NCBI RefSeq assembly: GCF_003148685.1
Contig: NZ_QGGR01000009.1
Location: 124,001 to 188,000 of the forward strand
Source of the DNA: Actinoplanes xinjiangensis
GTDB taxonomy: Bacteria; Actinomycetota; Actinomycetes; Mycobacteriales; Micromonosporaceae
DNA length: 64,000 bases
Direction: 5' to 3'
The notes under the pieces are model-generated. The model did no database searches, was not told the origin of the DNA, and saw nothing but the letters and a program-made list of their open reading frames with translations. The position numbers and the translations under genes are program-made. Of the stretch, positions 1 to 8,400 are shown in pieces; position 1 is the stretch's first letter, and each line of letters opens with the position of its first letter.

Positions 1-37
1 CGATGTCGCCCGGCTTGCCGCCGATGTGCACGCTCAT
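1..37 (-). CDS. deoD: Start of a probable purine-nucleoside phosphorylase (partial)
   Basis: Only the first 12 codons are present, reading leftward off the window edge from an ATG at 37, with a GGAGG ribosome site a few bases upstream (about 44-48). The residues MSVHIGGKPGDI resemble the N-terminus of DeoD-type purine-nucleoside phosphorylases, which cleave purine nucleosides with phosphate. The identification rests on this short string and could be wrong. Confidence 0.5.
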   Translation of the reverse strand, partial: MSVHIGGKPGDI

Positions 38-153
38 CTCAATCCTCCGTTTTTCTGTTGCCAGAGCGTCGATCTTGCCAGGTCAGCGCGGTCGCGCTGG
101 GTTATGGGTGACCCCGCGGCAAAGCCGTTGCGGCGTCCGGTAACGTACTTCCC

Positions 154-243
154 GGTGGTGTGTCCGAGTGGCCTAAGGAGCACGCCTCGAAAGCGTGTGA
201 GGGTTTACGCCCTCCGCGGGTTCAAATCCCGCCGCCACCGCCA
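154..243 (+). tRNA. tRNA-Ser(CGA)
   Basis: A complete serine tRNA with a long variable arm. The 7-bp acceptor stem pairs 154-160 with 233-239, the discriminator is G240, and CCA is encoded at 241-243. The anticodon stem CACGC/GCGTG encloses CTCGAAA, giving anticodon CGA at 188-190. It reads serine UCG codons. A 14-bp hairpin follows at once. A second tRNA-Ser (GGA) lies 5 kb downstream. Confidence 0.95.
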
Positions 244-246
244 TAC

Positions 247-277
247 AGAGAGCCCGATCCCCCGGATCGGGCTCTCT
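247..277 (+). terminator. Intrinsic terminator of tRNA-Ser(CGA)
   Basis: A perfect 14-bp stem (247-260 with 264-277) with a 3-nt loop, followed by a short T-containing run, begins 3 nt after the encoded CCA. Confidence 0.85.
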
Positions 278-283
278 GGTTTT

Positions 284-586
284 CTGCCCTGCGGGCTGTT
301 ACTGTCCGTGCCCGTCGGCCGGGTCCACCGAGCGCCGGAGTGGAGACTCGTCCGTTCGGTTGTTCTCCATGATCAGCGCCACGGATGTAACGGTGGTGTT
401 TCGTCCCAGCTCACGGCTAGGAATTACGGTATGTAGTTGAGTGCGGACGGCCCTAATACGTAGGGTGTTGCGCAAGTCACGCGAGCCAAATACACCGGAT
501 CAGACAATGTGGTTCCGACCGGGCGTCGAGAAACTCTCACAGAACCGCCTACGCAGATTCTTCGATGTCTGTCCTAGATTTGTCAT
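284..586. other. Non-coding gap between tRNA-Ser and the small gene at 587
   Basis: About 300 bases with no convincing reading frame and visibly more A/T than the surrounding genes. The only recognisable signal is TAGATT at 575-580, a good actinobacterial -10 box placed 6 nt before the next start codon. I see no RNA gene or repeat here. Confidence 0.5.
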
Positions 587-796
587 GTGAGAGTTGAGCA
601 TCACTGGTGGAATGGCGACGTCCGGCTCGCGCGCCGGGACGTCTACGTCCGCACCGACGGCGCGCAATGGGAGGTCGAGGCCCAGATGGGCGGCCCCGAG
701 GGCAAGTCGAAGGTGCAGCAGTGCCCCGGCAAGGCATCAGCGATGATCCTGGCCGACGCGTGGCGTGGTCCACGCTGGCGGTGGCGCGAACTCTGA
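587..796 (+). CDS. Small conserved-looking protein of unknown function
   Basis: A 69-residue protein starting at GTG 587. I do not recognise a named domain. The composition is that of a folded small protein (aromatic N-terminus with WW, several charged beta-like segments such as VYVRTD and WEVEAQ, then a helix ending in LADAWRG), and it is followed by a strong terminator, which argues for a real gene. There is no Shine-Dalgarno sequence; TAGATT at 575-580 stands 6 nt before the start, so the mRNA is probably leaderless. An ATG two bases upstream is out of frame and stops at once. Confidence 0.7.
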   Translation: MRVEHHWWNGDVRLARRDVYVRTDGAQWEVEAQMGGPEGKSKVQQCPGKASAMILADAWRGPRWRWREL

Positions 797-855
797 GGTC
801 GCGCCAGGAGCCCCCCGGCTGCGCCGCAAATGCTTGACCGACCCCGGCCAGCCTC

Positions 856-890
856 GAACGGGCCGGACCCCCAGTGGGTCCGGCCCGTTC
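856..890 (+). terminator. Intrinsic terminator
   Basis: A 15-bp perfect stem (856-870 with 876-890) with a 5-nt loop and a trailing GCTTTGTCT, ending the small gene at 587-796. Confidence 0.85.
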
Positions 891-978
891 GCTTTGTCTG
901 ACACACGTGCTGTCCGATGTGCGGAGATGGTCGGGATCTAGGCTGAATCTCCATCGCACGGGTAGGAAGCCGATCATC

Positions 979-1320
979 ATGCACGCAACAGTCACCGACC
1001 ACCGGGCCGAAGTCGCAGTGCTGCACCTCCGCGGCGAACTCGACGCCGACACCGCCGGTCAGTTGCATGCCACCCTGGCCGGCCTCCTGGAGAGGCCGGT
1101 GCCCCGCATCGTGGTCGACCTGACCGCCCTCAAGTTCTGCGACTCGATCGGACTCAGCGCCTTCATCGTCAGCAAGCAGGTGATCGCCTCGCGCGGCGGC
1201 TGGCTGAGCTTCGCCGGTGCCGACCCGTTCCTGGCGCAACTCCTGGAAACGGTCGGGCTGAGCCGCTACTTCGCCATCTTTCCCGAGGTCGACGACGCGA
1301 TAGCGGCCGCCCGGATCTAG
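979..1320 (+). CDS. STAS-domain anti-sigma factor antagonist
   Basis: A 113-residue single-domain STAS protein of the SpoIIAA/RsbV type. These cytoplasmic switch proteins bind anti-sigma kinases when unphosphorylated and so release a sigma factor. The hallmark segment FCDSIGLSAF is present with the expected phospho-acceptor Ser56, preceded by a VVDLT strand at about 45-49. The start is ATG 979, with GGTAGGAAG about 10 nt upstream; a longer frame extends upstream but its added residues do not look like STAS sequence. No cognate kinase or phosphatase lies next to it, so its partner is encoded elsewhere. Confidence 0.9.
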   Translation: MHATVTDHRAEVAVLHLRGELDADTAGQLHATLAGLLERPVPRIVVDLTALKFCDSIGLSAFIVSKQVIASRGGWLSFAGADPFLAQLLETVGLSRYFAIFPEVDDAIAAARI

Positions 1321-1400
1321 ATCGATACGGGGCCGTCACCACGTACGCCCGAGTCATTGATAACCTCCCCTGCCAAGATCCATGTCGGGCGGGGGTCATC

Positions 1401-3878
1401 GTGAGACGTCGGGGTGCCGCCCTGTTGGGCGGCCTGCTGTTCCTTCTGGGCCTGCCGGTCACCGGGCCCGCCGCACCGGCGCTGGCCGCCGGATGCGGCA
1501 CGCTGGCTGTGGGTTCGTTCGGTGACCTCGCCGCCGCCCAACTGGCACAGGGCGAGCTGACACCGGGTACGACCGCCTGCCGCACCATCGACGCGGCGGC
1601 CGGTGCCCACGTGGTCCGGTTGGTCGAGTCCACGACGATCTCCCAGATCGCCTGGGCGCTCACCGGCCCCGGCGGCTACACCTGCGAGAGCACCACCGTC
1701 CCCGTCGAGTGTGACCTGCCGTCCGCCGGCACCTACACGCTGAACCTGAGCAGCCCGGACCACTTCGACGCGCCGTCCGCCTACACGGCCGCCCTGATCC
1801 GGCTGAACTCCGCCGACGGCTGCGCGCCCGCGGTCGGCACGTCCTGGGCCACCCCGGACGTCACCTTCCAACCGGCGACCGGTGTGGAGATCCTCTGTCA
1901 GCCGATCACCACGACCCCGGGCGAGCGGGTCGTCGTCGCCTCCACCGGCGACCGCCACTGGTTCGCCGACGCGGCCGCCGACCCGGTCTGCGGCCGGCCG
2001 CAGTACTTCGTGCCCGAGGACGGCTGTGTGCTCCCGGGGGCCGGTCCGTACCGGATCCTGAGCGAAGCGGCCGGCACCGCACCGATCACGGTCCGGATCG
2101 GCGGCCTCACCGCTCCGGTCGGCTGCCCGGTCGTCGAGCCGGCCCGGTTCGGCACGGTGCCGGGCCCGGTGGCCGGAGGCATCCGCTGCCGGGCGCTCCA
2201 CGTGCCGGCCGCCGGCCGCTACCTGGTGGGTGCGGTCGGAACCGACTACGCCAAGCAGAGCCACGACCTGTACGCCCCCGACGGCACCCGGATCTGCATC
2301 GCGGCTGAGATCTGCGACCTCCGGGCCGGCACCCACACGCTTGTCGCCCGGGCGGCCTGGAACCGCTGGGACGAGCAGTTCCGCACCGTCTTCGTGCCGG
2401 TCACCGCGGCCGGCTGCGAACCGGTCAGCGACCAGGGCCTGACCACCGGCGCGCACCGGGCGGCGTTCAGCGGACCGGGCCAGACCCACTGCCTCGCCCT
2501 GCCCAGCCCGGCCGGCGCCGTGGTCAGCCTGATCCGGCCGCCCCGGACCGACGGCCCCGAGCCCAGCGCCCGGCTGATCGACGCGACCGGCGCGGTCGTC
2601 GACTGCGGTACGGCCGCCTGCACCCTGAGCGGGCCGGCCCCGTACCGGCTGCTGCTCGCCCCGGTCCGGGGCGCCGTGGACGGTGACCACACCGCCGCCT
2701 ACGGGCTGGCCGCCCAGCGGATCGACCGGGACACCGGCTGCCCGGTCCTGCCGGCCGGAACCGACGGCGCCACCGTGACCACCACCGCCGACCGGATCGC
2801 CGCCTGCTACACCGTGACCGGGACCGGCGCCCTCACCACGCTCGCCTTCACCCGGACGGCCGGAACCGCCGGTGCCGCCCTGAACGTGCTCGACGCGGCC
2901 GGTGCCGTCGTCTGCGGCCAGCCGTTCACGGCCGGCCAGGTCTACGCGGAGCGGGTCGTCCGCTGCCGGCTCGCCGCCGCCGAGGACTACACGGTCATGC
3001 TGCGGGTGGCCGCCGTCGGCTCGACCTACCGGATGACCCGCACCGACGACACCCCGGCCTACCACCTCGGCTCGGTGTCACCGGCCGCCCTGCCGAACGA
3101 CAGAGCCGCCACCGTCGTGCTGACCGGTACCGGGTTCGGCTCCTCCGACCGGATCCAGCTCACCCGGGCCGGCGCGTCACCGATCCAGGCGCAGGTGCTG
3201 ACCGTCGGCACCGGCGGTGCCAGTGTCACCGTGCGGGCCGACGTCACCGGCGTGGCACCCGGCGCCTGGGACGTCGTCGCCACCTCCGGGCTCCGGCCGG
3301 TCACCGTCACGCTCGCCGGCGGAGTCACCGTGCGGGCCGCCCGGCTCGGCGTCGTCCGGGCGCCGTCGGTCAGCGGCACCGCCCGGGTCGGCGCGACGGT
3401 CCGGGTCGCGCAAGGCACGTGGAGCCCGGCACCCGGCTCGTACGGCTACCAGTGGGCTGCCGGTGGGGTGGCGATCAAGGGAGCGACCGGGGCGGCGTAC
3501 GTCATCCCCGCCGCCCTCCGCGGGAAACGGCTCACGGTGACCGTGACCGCCAGGCGTGCCCATCGGGCTGACACGCCGGTGTCGTCGGCTGGGGTGACCG
3601 TCGGATACGGCGCGGCGCCCAGGGCGACCGCCCGGCCGAAGATCACCGGGACGGCCAGGGTGGGGAAGAGTGTCAAGGCCTCGGTCGGCGTGTGGTCGCC
3701 CGGGGCGACGTCCTATCGGTACGAGTGGCGCGTCAACGGCAAGCTGGTGGCCACGTCGGCGTCGGCAAAGCTGAAGAAGGCGTGGGCCGGTAGGAAGCTG
3801 ACCGTGACCGTGGTCGCCCAGCGGACCGGTCACTACTACGGCCGTGCGACAAGCGGCACCGTCAAGATCAAGAAGTAG
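1401..3878 (+). CDS. Secreted protein with five four-cysteine modules, a TIG-like domain and two C-terminal repeats
   Basis: An 825-residue protein with a signal peptide (arginines, hydrophobic core, cleavage near ALAA-G31). From 31 to about 550 it has five modules of roughly 100 residues, each with exactly four cysteines: C32/60/95/104, C141/166/197/209, C242/263/299/305, C339/364/402/407 and C447/469/505/522. Most modules open with GC near the N-terminus and finish in a C-x-L...Y-x-L-like strand. Residues 555-647 look like an IPT/TIG immunoglobulin-like fold, and the last 180 residues are two copies of a repeat with the core (S/T)GTARVG. There is no membrane anchor or enzyme motif. It is probably an extracellular binding or adhesion protein; the function is unknown. 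The start is GTG 1401. Confidence 0.8.
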   Translation: MRRRGAALLGGLLFLLGLPVTGPAAPALAAGCGTLAVGSFGDLAAAQLAQGELTPGTTACRTIDAAAGAHVVRLVESTTISQIAWALTGPGGYTCESTTVPVECDLPSAGTYTLNLSSPDHFDAPSAYTAALIRLNSADGCAPAVGTSWATPDVTFQPATGVEILCQPITTTPGERVVVASTGDRHWFADAAADPVCGRPQYFVPEDGCVLPGAGPYRILSEAAGTAPITVRIGGLTAPVGCPVVEPARFGTVPGPVAGGIRCRALHVPAAGRYLVGAVGTDYAKQSHDLYAPDGTRICIAAEICDLRAGTHTLVARAAWNRWDEQFRTVFVPVTAAGCEPVSDQGLTTGAHRAAFSGPGQTHCLALPSPAGAVVSLIRPPRTDGPEPSARLIDATGAVVDCGTAACTLSGPAPYRLLLAPVRGAVDGDHTAAYGLAAQRIDRDTGCPVLPAGTDGATVTTTADRIAACYTVTGTGALTTLAFTRTAGTAGAALNVLDAAGAVVCGQPFTAGQVYAERVVRCRLAAAEDYTVMLRVAAVGSTYRMTRTDDTPAYHLGSVSPAALPNDRAATVVLTGTGFGSSDRIQLTRAGASPIQAQVLTVGTGGASVTVRADVTGVAPGAWDVVATSGLRPVTVTLAGGVTVRAARLGVVRAPSVSGTARVGATVRVAQGTWSPAPGSYGYQWAAGGVAIKGATGAAYVIPAALRGKRLTVTVTARRAHRADTPVSSAGVTVGYGAAPRATARPKITGTARVGKSVKASVGVWSPGATSYRYEWRVNGKLVATSASAKLKKAWAGRKLTVTVVAQRTGHYYGRATSGTVKIKK

Positions 3879-3949
3879 CTCTTCAGACCGGGAGTGGTTC
3901 GCCGGACCGGGAGTAGTTCGCCGGAACGGAAGTAGCTCTCCGGAACGAA
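3874..3949 (+). repeat. Four tandem 19-bp repeats at the 3' end of the secreted protein gene
   Basis: Four head-to-tail units of 19 bp (3874-3892, 3893-3911, 3912-3930, 3931-3949) with consensus AGTAGTTCGCCGGAACGGG. The first unit overlaps the stop codon of the upstream gene. The copies differ at several positions. Confidence 0.85.
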
Positions 3950-3952
3950 AGA

Positions 3953-3989
3953 GGCGAGGGCCGGCTCCGATCGGGAGCCGGCCCTCGCC
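3953..3989 (+). terminator. Strong intrinsic terminator
   Basis: A 16-bp perfect stem (3953-3968 with 3974-3989), 5-nt loop, followed by GCACTGTTTT. It ends transcription of the secreted protein gene. Confidence 0.9.
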
Positions 3990-4055
3990 CGCACTGTTTT
4001 CAGGACCGAGGATAGACCCACCTCACCGGCCGTTGATACGCGGGGCACAACGGGT

Positions 4056-4083
4056 GAAGGCCGGACCCTGGGGTCCGGCCTTC
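4056..4083 (-). terminator. Displaced copy of the tRNA-Ser(GGA) terminator
   Basis: A 12-bp stem (4056-4067 with 4072-4083). The sequence matches the hairpin at 5009-5035 apart from the loop and one base of spacing, so it belongs to the same duplicated block as the tRNA fragment at 4104-4159. Confidence 0.75.
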
Positions 4084-4103
4084 AACGTCTGCCCTGTTCA
4101 GGC

Positions 4104-4159
4104 TGGCGGAGGATACGAGATTCGAACTCGTGAGGGGTTTCCCCCAACACGCTTTCCAA
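4104..4159 (-). pseudogene. Detached 3' half of tRNA-Ser(GGA)
   Basis: It matches positions 5057-5112 of the intact tRNA exactly: anticodon loop, variable arm, T arm, acceptor strand and CCA. Identity stops at 4160, exactly where the anticodon loop meets the anticodon stem, and no 5' half follows, so it cannot form a tRNA. Confidence 0.9.
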
Positions 4160-4291
4160 TTCTGTGTCTCTCCGTCCGTCCGCTTCCATACCTGCACGTC
4201 TCAAGGGCTGAGGTGGGGCAACCGGATGTCTCCGGTCATCAGCGGTCGAGCCCGAACGAGACGGAGACCGAGACGGGCTGACGCCGTCGAC

Positions 4292-4663
4292 CTAGGTAGA
4301 TCGACCGGTTCGCAATCCTAGATGCAGCGCCAGAGCTTCGCGGAGTGGCTCCTGCAAGGTGGTGGGAAGCCGCCCCAGGTGCCGGCTGACGCGTGCCACG
4401 TCGACGGCGCGAATCTGTTCGATCTGGATCTTGGATTCGGCGGTGAGGCCTGTACCGATCTGATCAGACGCGATCAGCACTTGAAATGGATAGACCTTGG
4501 TGACATTGGACGTGATCGGTGCGACCGTGATGACGCCGCGTCCGAACCGTTCTGCGGCACGGTTGGCACCGTCATTGCTGACGATGACCGCGGGCCTGAC
4601 CTTGTTCGCCTCGCTCCCGGTAGCCGGGTTCAGATCGACTCGCACGATGTCGCCCCACCTCAC
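4292..4663 (-). CDS. mazF: MazF/PemK-family toxin (mRNA interferase)
   Basis: A 123-residue PemK/MazF-like protein. The N-terminal strand with GDIVRVDLNP, then SEANKVRPAVIVSND and the later ITSNVT and LTAESKIQIEQIRAVD segments, follow the family consensus; these toxins cut single-stranded RNA at short motifs and stop growth. I place the start at GTG 4663, which overlaps the antitoxin stop by 4 nt (GTGA), typical of coupled toxin-antitoxin pairs; a longer upstream frame would run through the antitoxin gene. Transcription is leftward from the antitoxin promoter. It lies inside the tRNA-Ser-bounded segment, consistent with acquisition by transfer. Confidence 0.9.
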   Translation of the reverse strand: MRWGDIVRVDLNPATGSEANKVRPAVIVSNDGANRAAERFGRGVITVAPITSNVTKVYPFQVLIASDQIGTGLTAESKIQIEQIRAVDVARVSRHLGRLPTTLQEPLREALALHLGLRTGRST

Positions 4664-4866
4664 GAGGCGAGGCCGTCGGCAGTCGTGGTGTCCCACAGAG
4701 CCGAGTCGGGGGAGTCGTTCCACTCACTGAACGCCTCTGCGTACTGGTCGGCCAGTCGCCGGTCGCGAAGGAGAGTGACAGCCTCATGGAGGGTCGCGGA
4801 GCGATTCGCGCCCTGCTCATCGAGGAACCTGACATCCTCTTCGGGAAGGCTGACACTAATCTTCAT
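4660..4866 (-). CDS. mazE: MazE-like ribbon-helix-helix antitoxin
   Basis: A 68-residue protein. The N-terminus MKISVSLPEEDVRFLDEQG is a ribbon-helix-helix DNA-binding strand and helix, and the acidic C-terminal half (YAEAFSEWND...ALWDTTTADG) resembles the toxin-binding tail of mycobacterial MazE proteins. It should neutralise the adjacent toxin and repress the shared promoter. TAGGAT stands 6 nt before the ATG at 4866 with no Shine-Dalgarno sequence, suggesting a leaderless mRNA. A perfect 11-bp inverted repeat at 4878-4910 is the probable operator. Confidence 0.88.
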   Translation of the reverse strand: MKISVSLPEEDVRFLDEQGANRSATLHEAVTLLRDRRLADQYAEAFSEWNDSPDSALWDTTTADGLAS

Positions 4867-4877
4867 GTTCGGATCCT

Positions 4878-4910
4878 ACCAGCGGTAGTACCTTGGGTGC
4901 TACCGCTGGT
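4878..4910. promoter_or_regulatory. Inverted-repeat operator of mazEF
   Basis: ACCAGCGGTAG (4878-4888) and its exact reverse complement (4900-4910) are separated by 11 bp and lie just upstream of mazE. The inner end lies next to the likely -10 box, so bound MazE-MazF complex would block transcription, as is usual for this family. The binding itself is inferred. Confidence 0.6.
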
Positions 4911-5008
4911 GGCACGATGGCCCCGATCCCGGTAGGGCGGGCAAGTTGGAGTGAGTCTGCGGGGTCATCTAGCGGCCGGCAAACGCCGGTCGAAGCGGCC
5001 ACAGCAAG

Positions 5009-5035
5009 AAGGCCGGACCCGCTGGGTCCGGCCTT
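5009..5035 (-). terminator. Terminator of tRNA-Ser(GGA)
   Basis: A 12-bp stem (5009-5020 with 5024-5035) with a 3-nt loop, 22 nt beyond the encoded CCA. A diverged copy is at 4056-4083. Confidence 0.8.
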
Positions 5036-5056
5036 GCATGTTTCCGCTGGTGAAGC

Positions 5057-5144
5057 TGGCGGAGGATACGAGATTCGAACTCGTGAGGGGTTTCCCCCAA
5101 CACGCTTTCCAAGCGTGCGCCCTAGGCCTCTAGGCGAATCCTCC
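5057..5144 (-). tRNA. tRNA-Ser(GGA)
   Basis: A complete leftward serine tRNA with a long variable arm. The acceptor strands are 5138-5144 and 5061-5067, the discriminator is G, and CCA is encoded at 5057-5059. The anticodon loop at 5106-5112 gives anticodon GGA, reading UCC and UCU. Its 3' part from the anticodon loop onward is duplicated at 4104-4159, marking it as an integration site that kept its function. Confidence 0.95.
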
Positions 5145-5228
5145 GTGCGCCAGAATACAGACTCTTTCGGTGGGCTCGCCCGCGGGGAGGGGGTCCGTGC
5201 GCGGCTGGGGGCGGCCAGGTAGGCTCTT

Positions 5229-5321
5229 GGTCAGCCCCTCGTGCGGCGTCATCCTGTGAACCTCCCCAGGGCCGGAAGGCAGCAAGGATAAGCGGGCTCT
5301 GGCGGGTGCACGGGGGGTCCT
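5229..5321 (+). ncRNA. ffs: Small signal recognition particle RNA (4.5S type)
   Basis: The conserved Ffh-binding core GGCCGGAAGGCAGCAAGG with the GCGGGC strand is present around 5271-5296. The ends pair: 5235-5244 with 5308-5317. This RNA scaffolds Ffh for co-translational targeting of membrane proteins. Its place directly upstream of dnaX is common in actinobacteria. The outer ends are approximate to about 5 nt. Confidence 0.92.
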
Positions 5322-5407
5322 TGCTTTCCGGTCACTTCCGGGGCACGTCGTTTGTTCTTGTCGGACCCCCGACGGAGAATGACGCGGTCGTTCAGGAGGT
5401 GGCAGGA

Positions 5408-8400
5408 GTGGCACTCGCCCTCTATCGCAAGTACCGGCCGCGCACCTTCGCCGAGGTCATCGGCCAGGAGCACGTCACCGAGCCGCTGTCGCAGGCGCTG
5501 CGCAGCGGGCGTCTCAACCACGCCTATCTCTTCTCGGGTCCACGTGGCTGCGGCAAGACGTCCAGCGCCCGGATCCTGGCCCGCTCGCTCAACTGTGAGC
5601 AGGGCCCCACCCCCGACCCGTGCGGGGTGTGCCAGTCCTGCAAGTCGCTGGCCAACGACGGTACCGGCTCGATCGACGTCATCGAGATCGACGCGGCCAG
5701 CCACGGTGGTGTCGACGACGCCCGTGAGCTGCGGGAGAAGGCGTTCTTCGCACCGGCCAGCAGCCGCTTCAAGATCTATGTGATCGACGAGGCCCACATG
5801 GTCTCGTCGGCCGGCTTCAATGCGCTGCTCAAGCTCGTCGAGGAGCCGCCGGACTATGTGAAGTTCATCTTCGCCACCACCGAGCCCGACAAGGTTCTCG
5901 GCACCATCCGCTCGCGGACCCACCACTATCCCTTCCGGTTGATCCCGCCCGCGGTGCTCCGGCCGTACCTTCAGCAGCTCACCGACGCCGAGGGCGTCAC
6001 CGTCGAGCCGTCGGTGCTTCCGCTGGTCGTGCGGGCCGGCGGGGGCAGCGCCCGGGACAGTCTGTCGATCCTCGACCAGCTGATCGCCGGCTCCGGGTCG
6101 GAGGGTGTCACCTACGCCCGTGCCGTCGGCCTTCTCGGCGTCACCGACGTCACCCTCATCGACGAGATGTGCGACGCCATCGCCACCGGTGACGGTGCCG
6201 CCGCCTACGCCACCATCGACCGCGTCGCCGAAGCCGGGCACGAGCCCCGCCGCTTCGCGTCCGACCTGCTCGAACGCTTCCGTGACCTGATCATCCTCCA
6301 GCAGGTGCCGGACGCGGTCGCCAAAGGCCTGATCGACGGCCCCGCCGACCAGCTGGAGATGATGGCCGGGCAGGCCGCCCGGCTCGGCGCGGCCACGCTC
6401 TCCCGCTGCGCGGACATCCTGCACAACGGCCTGGTCGAGATGCGCGGCACGACCGCGCCGCGCCTGCTGCTCGAGCTGGTCACCGCCCGCATGCTGCTGC
6501 CGGGCGCGGACGCTTCCGCCTTGCTCCAGCGCCTGGAGAGATTGGAGCGTTCGGGGGTACGAGCTGAGCGCCCCGCTGCGGACACCGGTGTCGCGGCGCC
6601 CCGCCCGACGGCCGGTGCCGACAGTGCCGCCGGGGATGGCGGCGGTTCTGCGGGTGTGGGTTCTCACGGTGTTGGCGGTTCTGTCGGTGACGCCGGTGGC
6701 GGTTCGCACAGCGGTGGTGGCGGTTCCCAGGGCAGTGGCGGGGTCGGGGGCGGTGGGAAGGCGGCCGCCATGGCTGCTGCCGCCGCTGCCCGGGCGGCGG
6801 CCGGCTCCGGTTCCGGTCGTCCGGCCGGCGGTGGGTCCGCGCGGCCGGTTTCACCAGCCGCCCCGACCACGAACTCCTCGGCTCCGACCGCCTCGGCTCC
6901 GACCAGCCCGGCCCCGACCAGCCCGGCGGCAGCCGGGGCGGGTCCGACCTCCTCGGCTACGACCGGCCCGATTCACGCCGGTGCGCCGGGAAGCTCCGCT
7001 CCGTCCGTTGCTGCGGAGCCGGATTCGCCCGCTGCCGGTGCCGCTGGGACTGTGCCGTCCACCGCTGGGACCGTGCCGTCCGCGGGTCCCGCGGCACCGT
7101 CCGGTCCGGTGATGGCTCCGGGGGTGCCTTCGACGGCCGGCGAACCCGGTGGGCACGGCGAACCGGACTGGAACCAGGTCGCTGACGGCGGTCATCCCGA
7201 CCCGGTCGACTCCGGCGACTACGACGAGGAGCCGCCCTGGGACGACGAACCGGCCCACGACGCGCCGCCCTCACCGCAGCTGGAGAGCCCTCCCGCGGCA
7301 AACGCTCAGCCGGAGAGCCGGTCTGCCACTCGCGGGCAGACGGAGAGCCGTCCCGCTGCCAGCGGGCAGACGGAGAGCCGTCCCGCTGCCAGCGGGCAGA
7401 CGGAGAGCTGTCCCGCCGCCGGCGTGCAGCCGGAAGACCACCTGGGGGCCGGGGCGACCGGCGGTGACGGCGGTGACAGCGGCGAGCCGGTCGACGAGCG
7501 ATCGGAGCGGGTTCGCGCCGCGTGGCACACCCTCGGTCAGCAGCAGCCGAAGGTGCGGGCCATGCAGGAGTACGGCATCGGCATCCGCGACGTCGAGGGT
7601 GACACCGTCGTGTTCGCCGCGCCGACCCAGGCGCTCGTGGATCGGTTCCTGAACTGGCGCGAGGCGATCGCCACCGAGTTCCGTAAGTCTCCGGGCGGCG
7701 AGTGGCGGATCCGTTGTGAGGTCGGCGAGGCCGGTCCGGCCCGGGGACCGTCGCGAGCCGACGGCCGTGACCAGCCGGCGGGTCGTCGCCCGTCCGGTGG
7801 TTCCGAACGCCCGGCCCCGCAAGCAGCCGCCGCCGCGTCGGCGCCGGAACGCAACACGGGCCGCACCGAGTCACGCCCGTCCCGGCCGCAGCGGCCCCCG
7901 GCCGCGGACGCCGACGAGGATTGGCCGGCGGCGGCATCTCCCGCCGTCCCGGCAAACCCCAACGCCGTCGACCGGCCGGCACCGGCGCGGCCGGAGGCGT
8001 CTCGACCGGAGGCGTCTCGGCCGGAGGCGTCTCGGCCGGAGGCGTCTCGGCCGGGCTCCACGCCTGCGACTGAGGGTGGCGGTTCCGGCTGGCCGGAGCC
8101 GGCCCGTCCGGGTGGCGGCGCCTCGGCCGATGCGGATACCGGCTGGCCCGAACCGGCGCGCCCGGGTGGCGCGAGGTCCGTGGCGGCACCGAGTGACGAT
8201 TCCGGGTGGCCGGAGCCGGCTCGGCCCGGTGGGGCGGCAGCCGCCGATGCGGATACCGCATGGCCCGAGCCTGTGCGGCCCGGTTCGGCAGCGGCGAATG
8301 CGACCGGTGCCACGGCCCGGGCGCCGGGGGATGCCTCGGCGGAGAGTTGGCCCGAGCCTGCCCGGCCGGGAGCGGGCGCGTCTGTCGCCGGAGCAGGTCC

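Larger units (their letters stand above)
4102..5112. mobile_element. tRNA-Ser-bounded mini-island carrying mazEF
   Basis: A 58-bp exact direct repeat (4102-4159 and 5055-5112, period 953 bp) bounds a segment whose only genes are a toxin-antitoxin pair. The right copy is the 3' part of an intact tRNA-Ser(GGA), running from the anticodon loop through CCA; the left copy is the same piece detached from a 5' half. This is the pattern left by tyrosine recombinases that use a tRNA anticodon loop as attachment core. No integrase or excisionase remains, so it is either a remnant of a larger element or was moved by an integrase supplied elsewhere. Confidence 0.7.

Noticed and set aside
1317..3065. 582-residue frame opposite the four-cysteine secreted protein
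   Set aside because: Gly/Arg/Val-only composition; the plus-strand gene has a signal peptide, ordered cysteines and a terminator.
4160..5054. Integrase or excisionase gene in the tRNA-Ser mini-island
   Set aside because: Both strands hold only the toxin and antitoxin genes plus non-coding flanks; no recombinase motif is seen.
6560..7500. Programmed frameshift in dnaX giving a short gamma subunit
   Set aside because: I found no A-rich slippery heptamer with a following stem; the low-complexity region is simply long.
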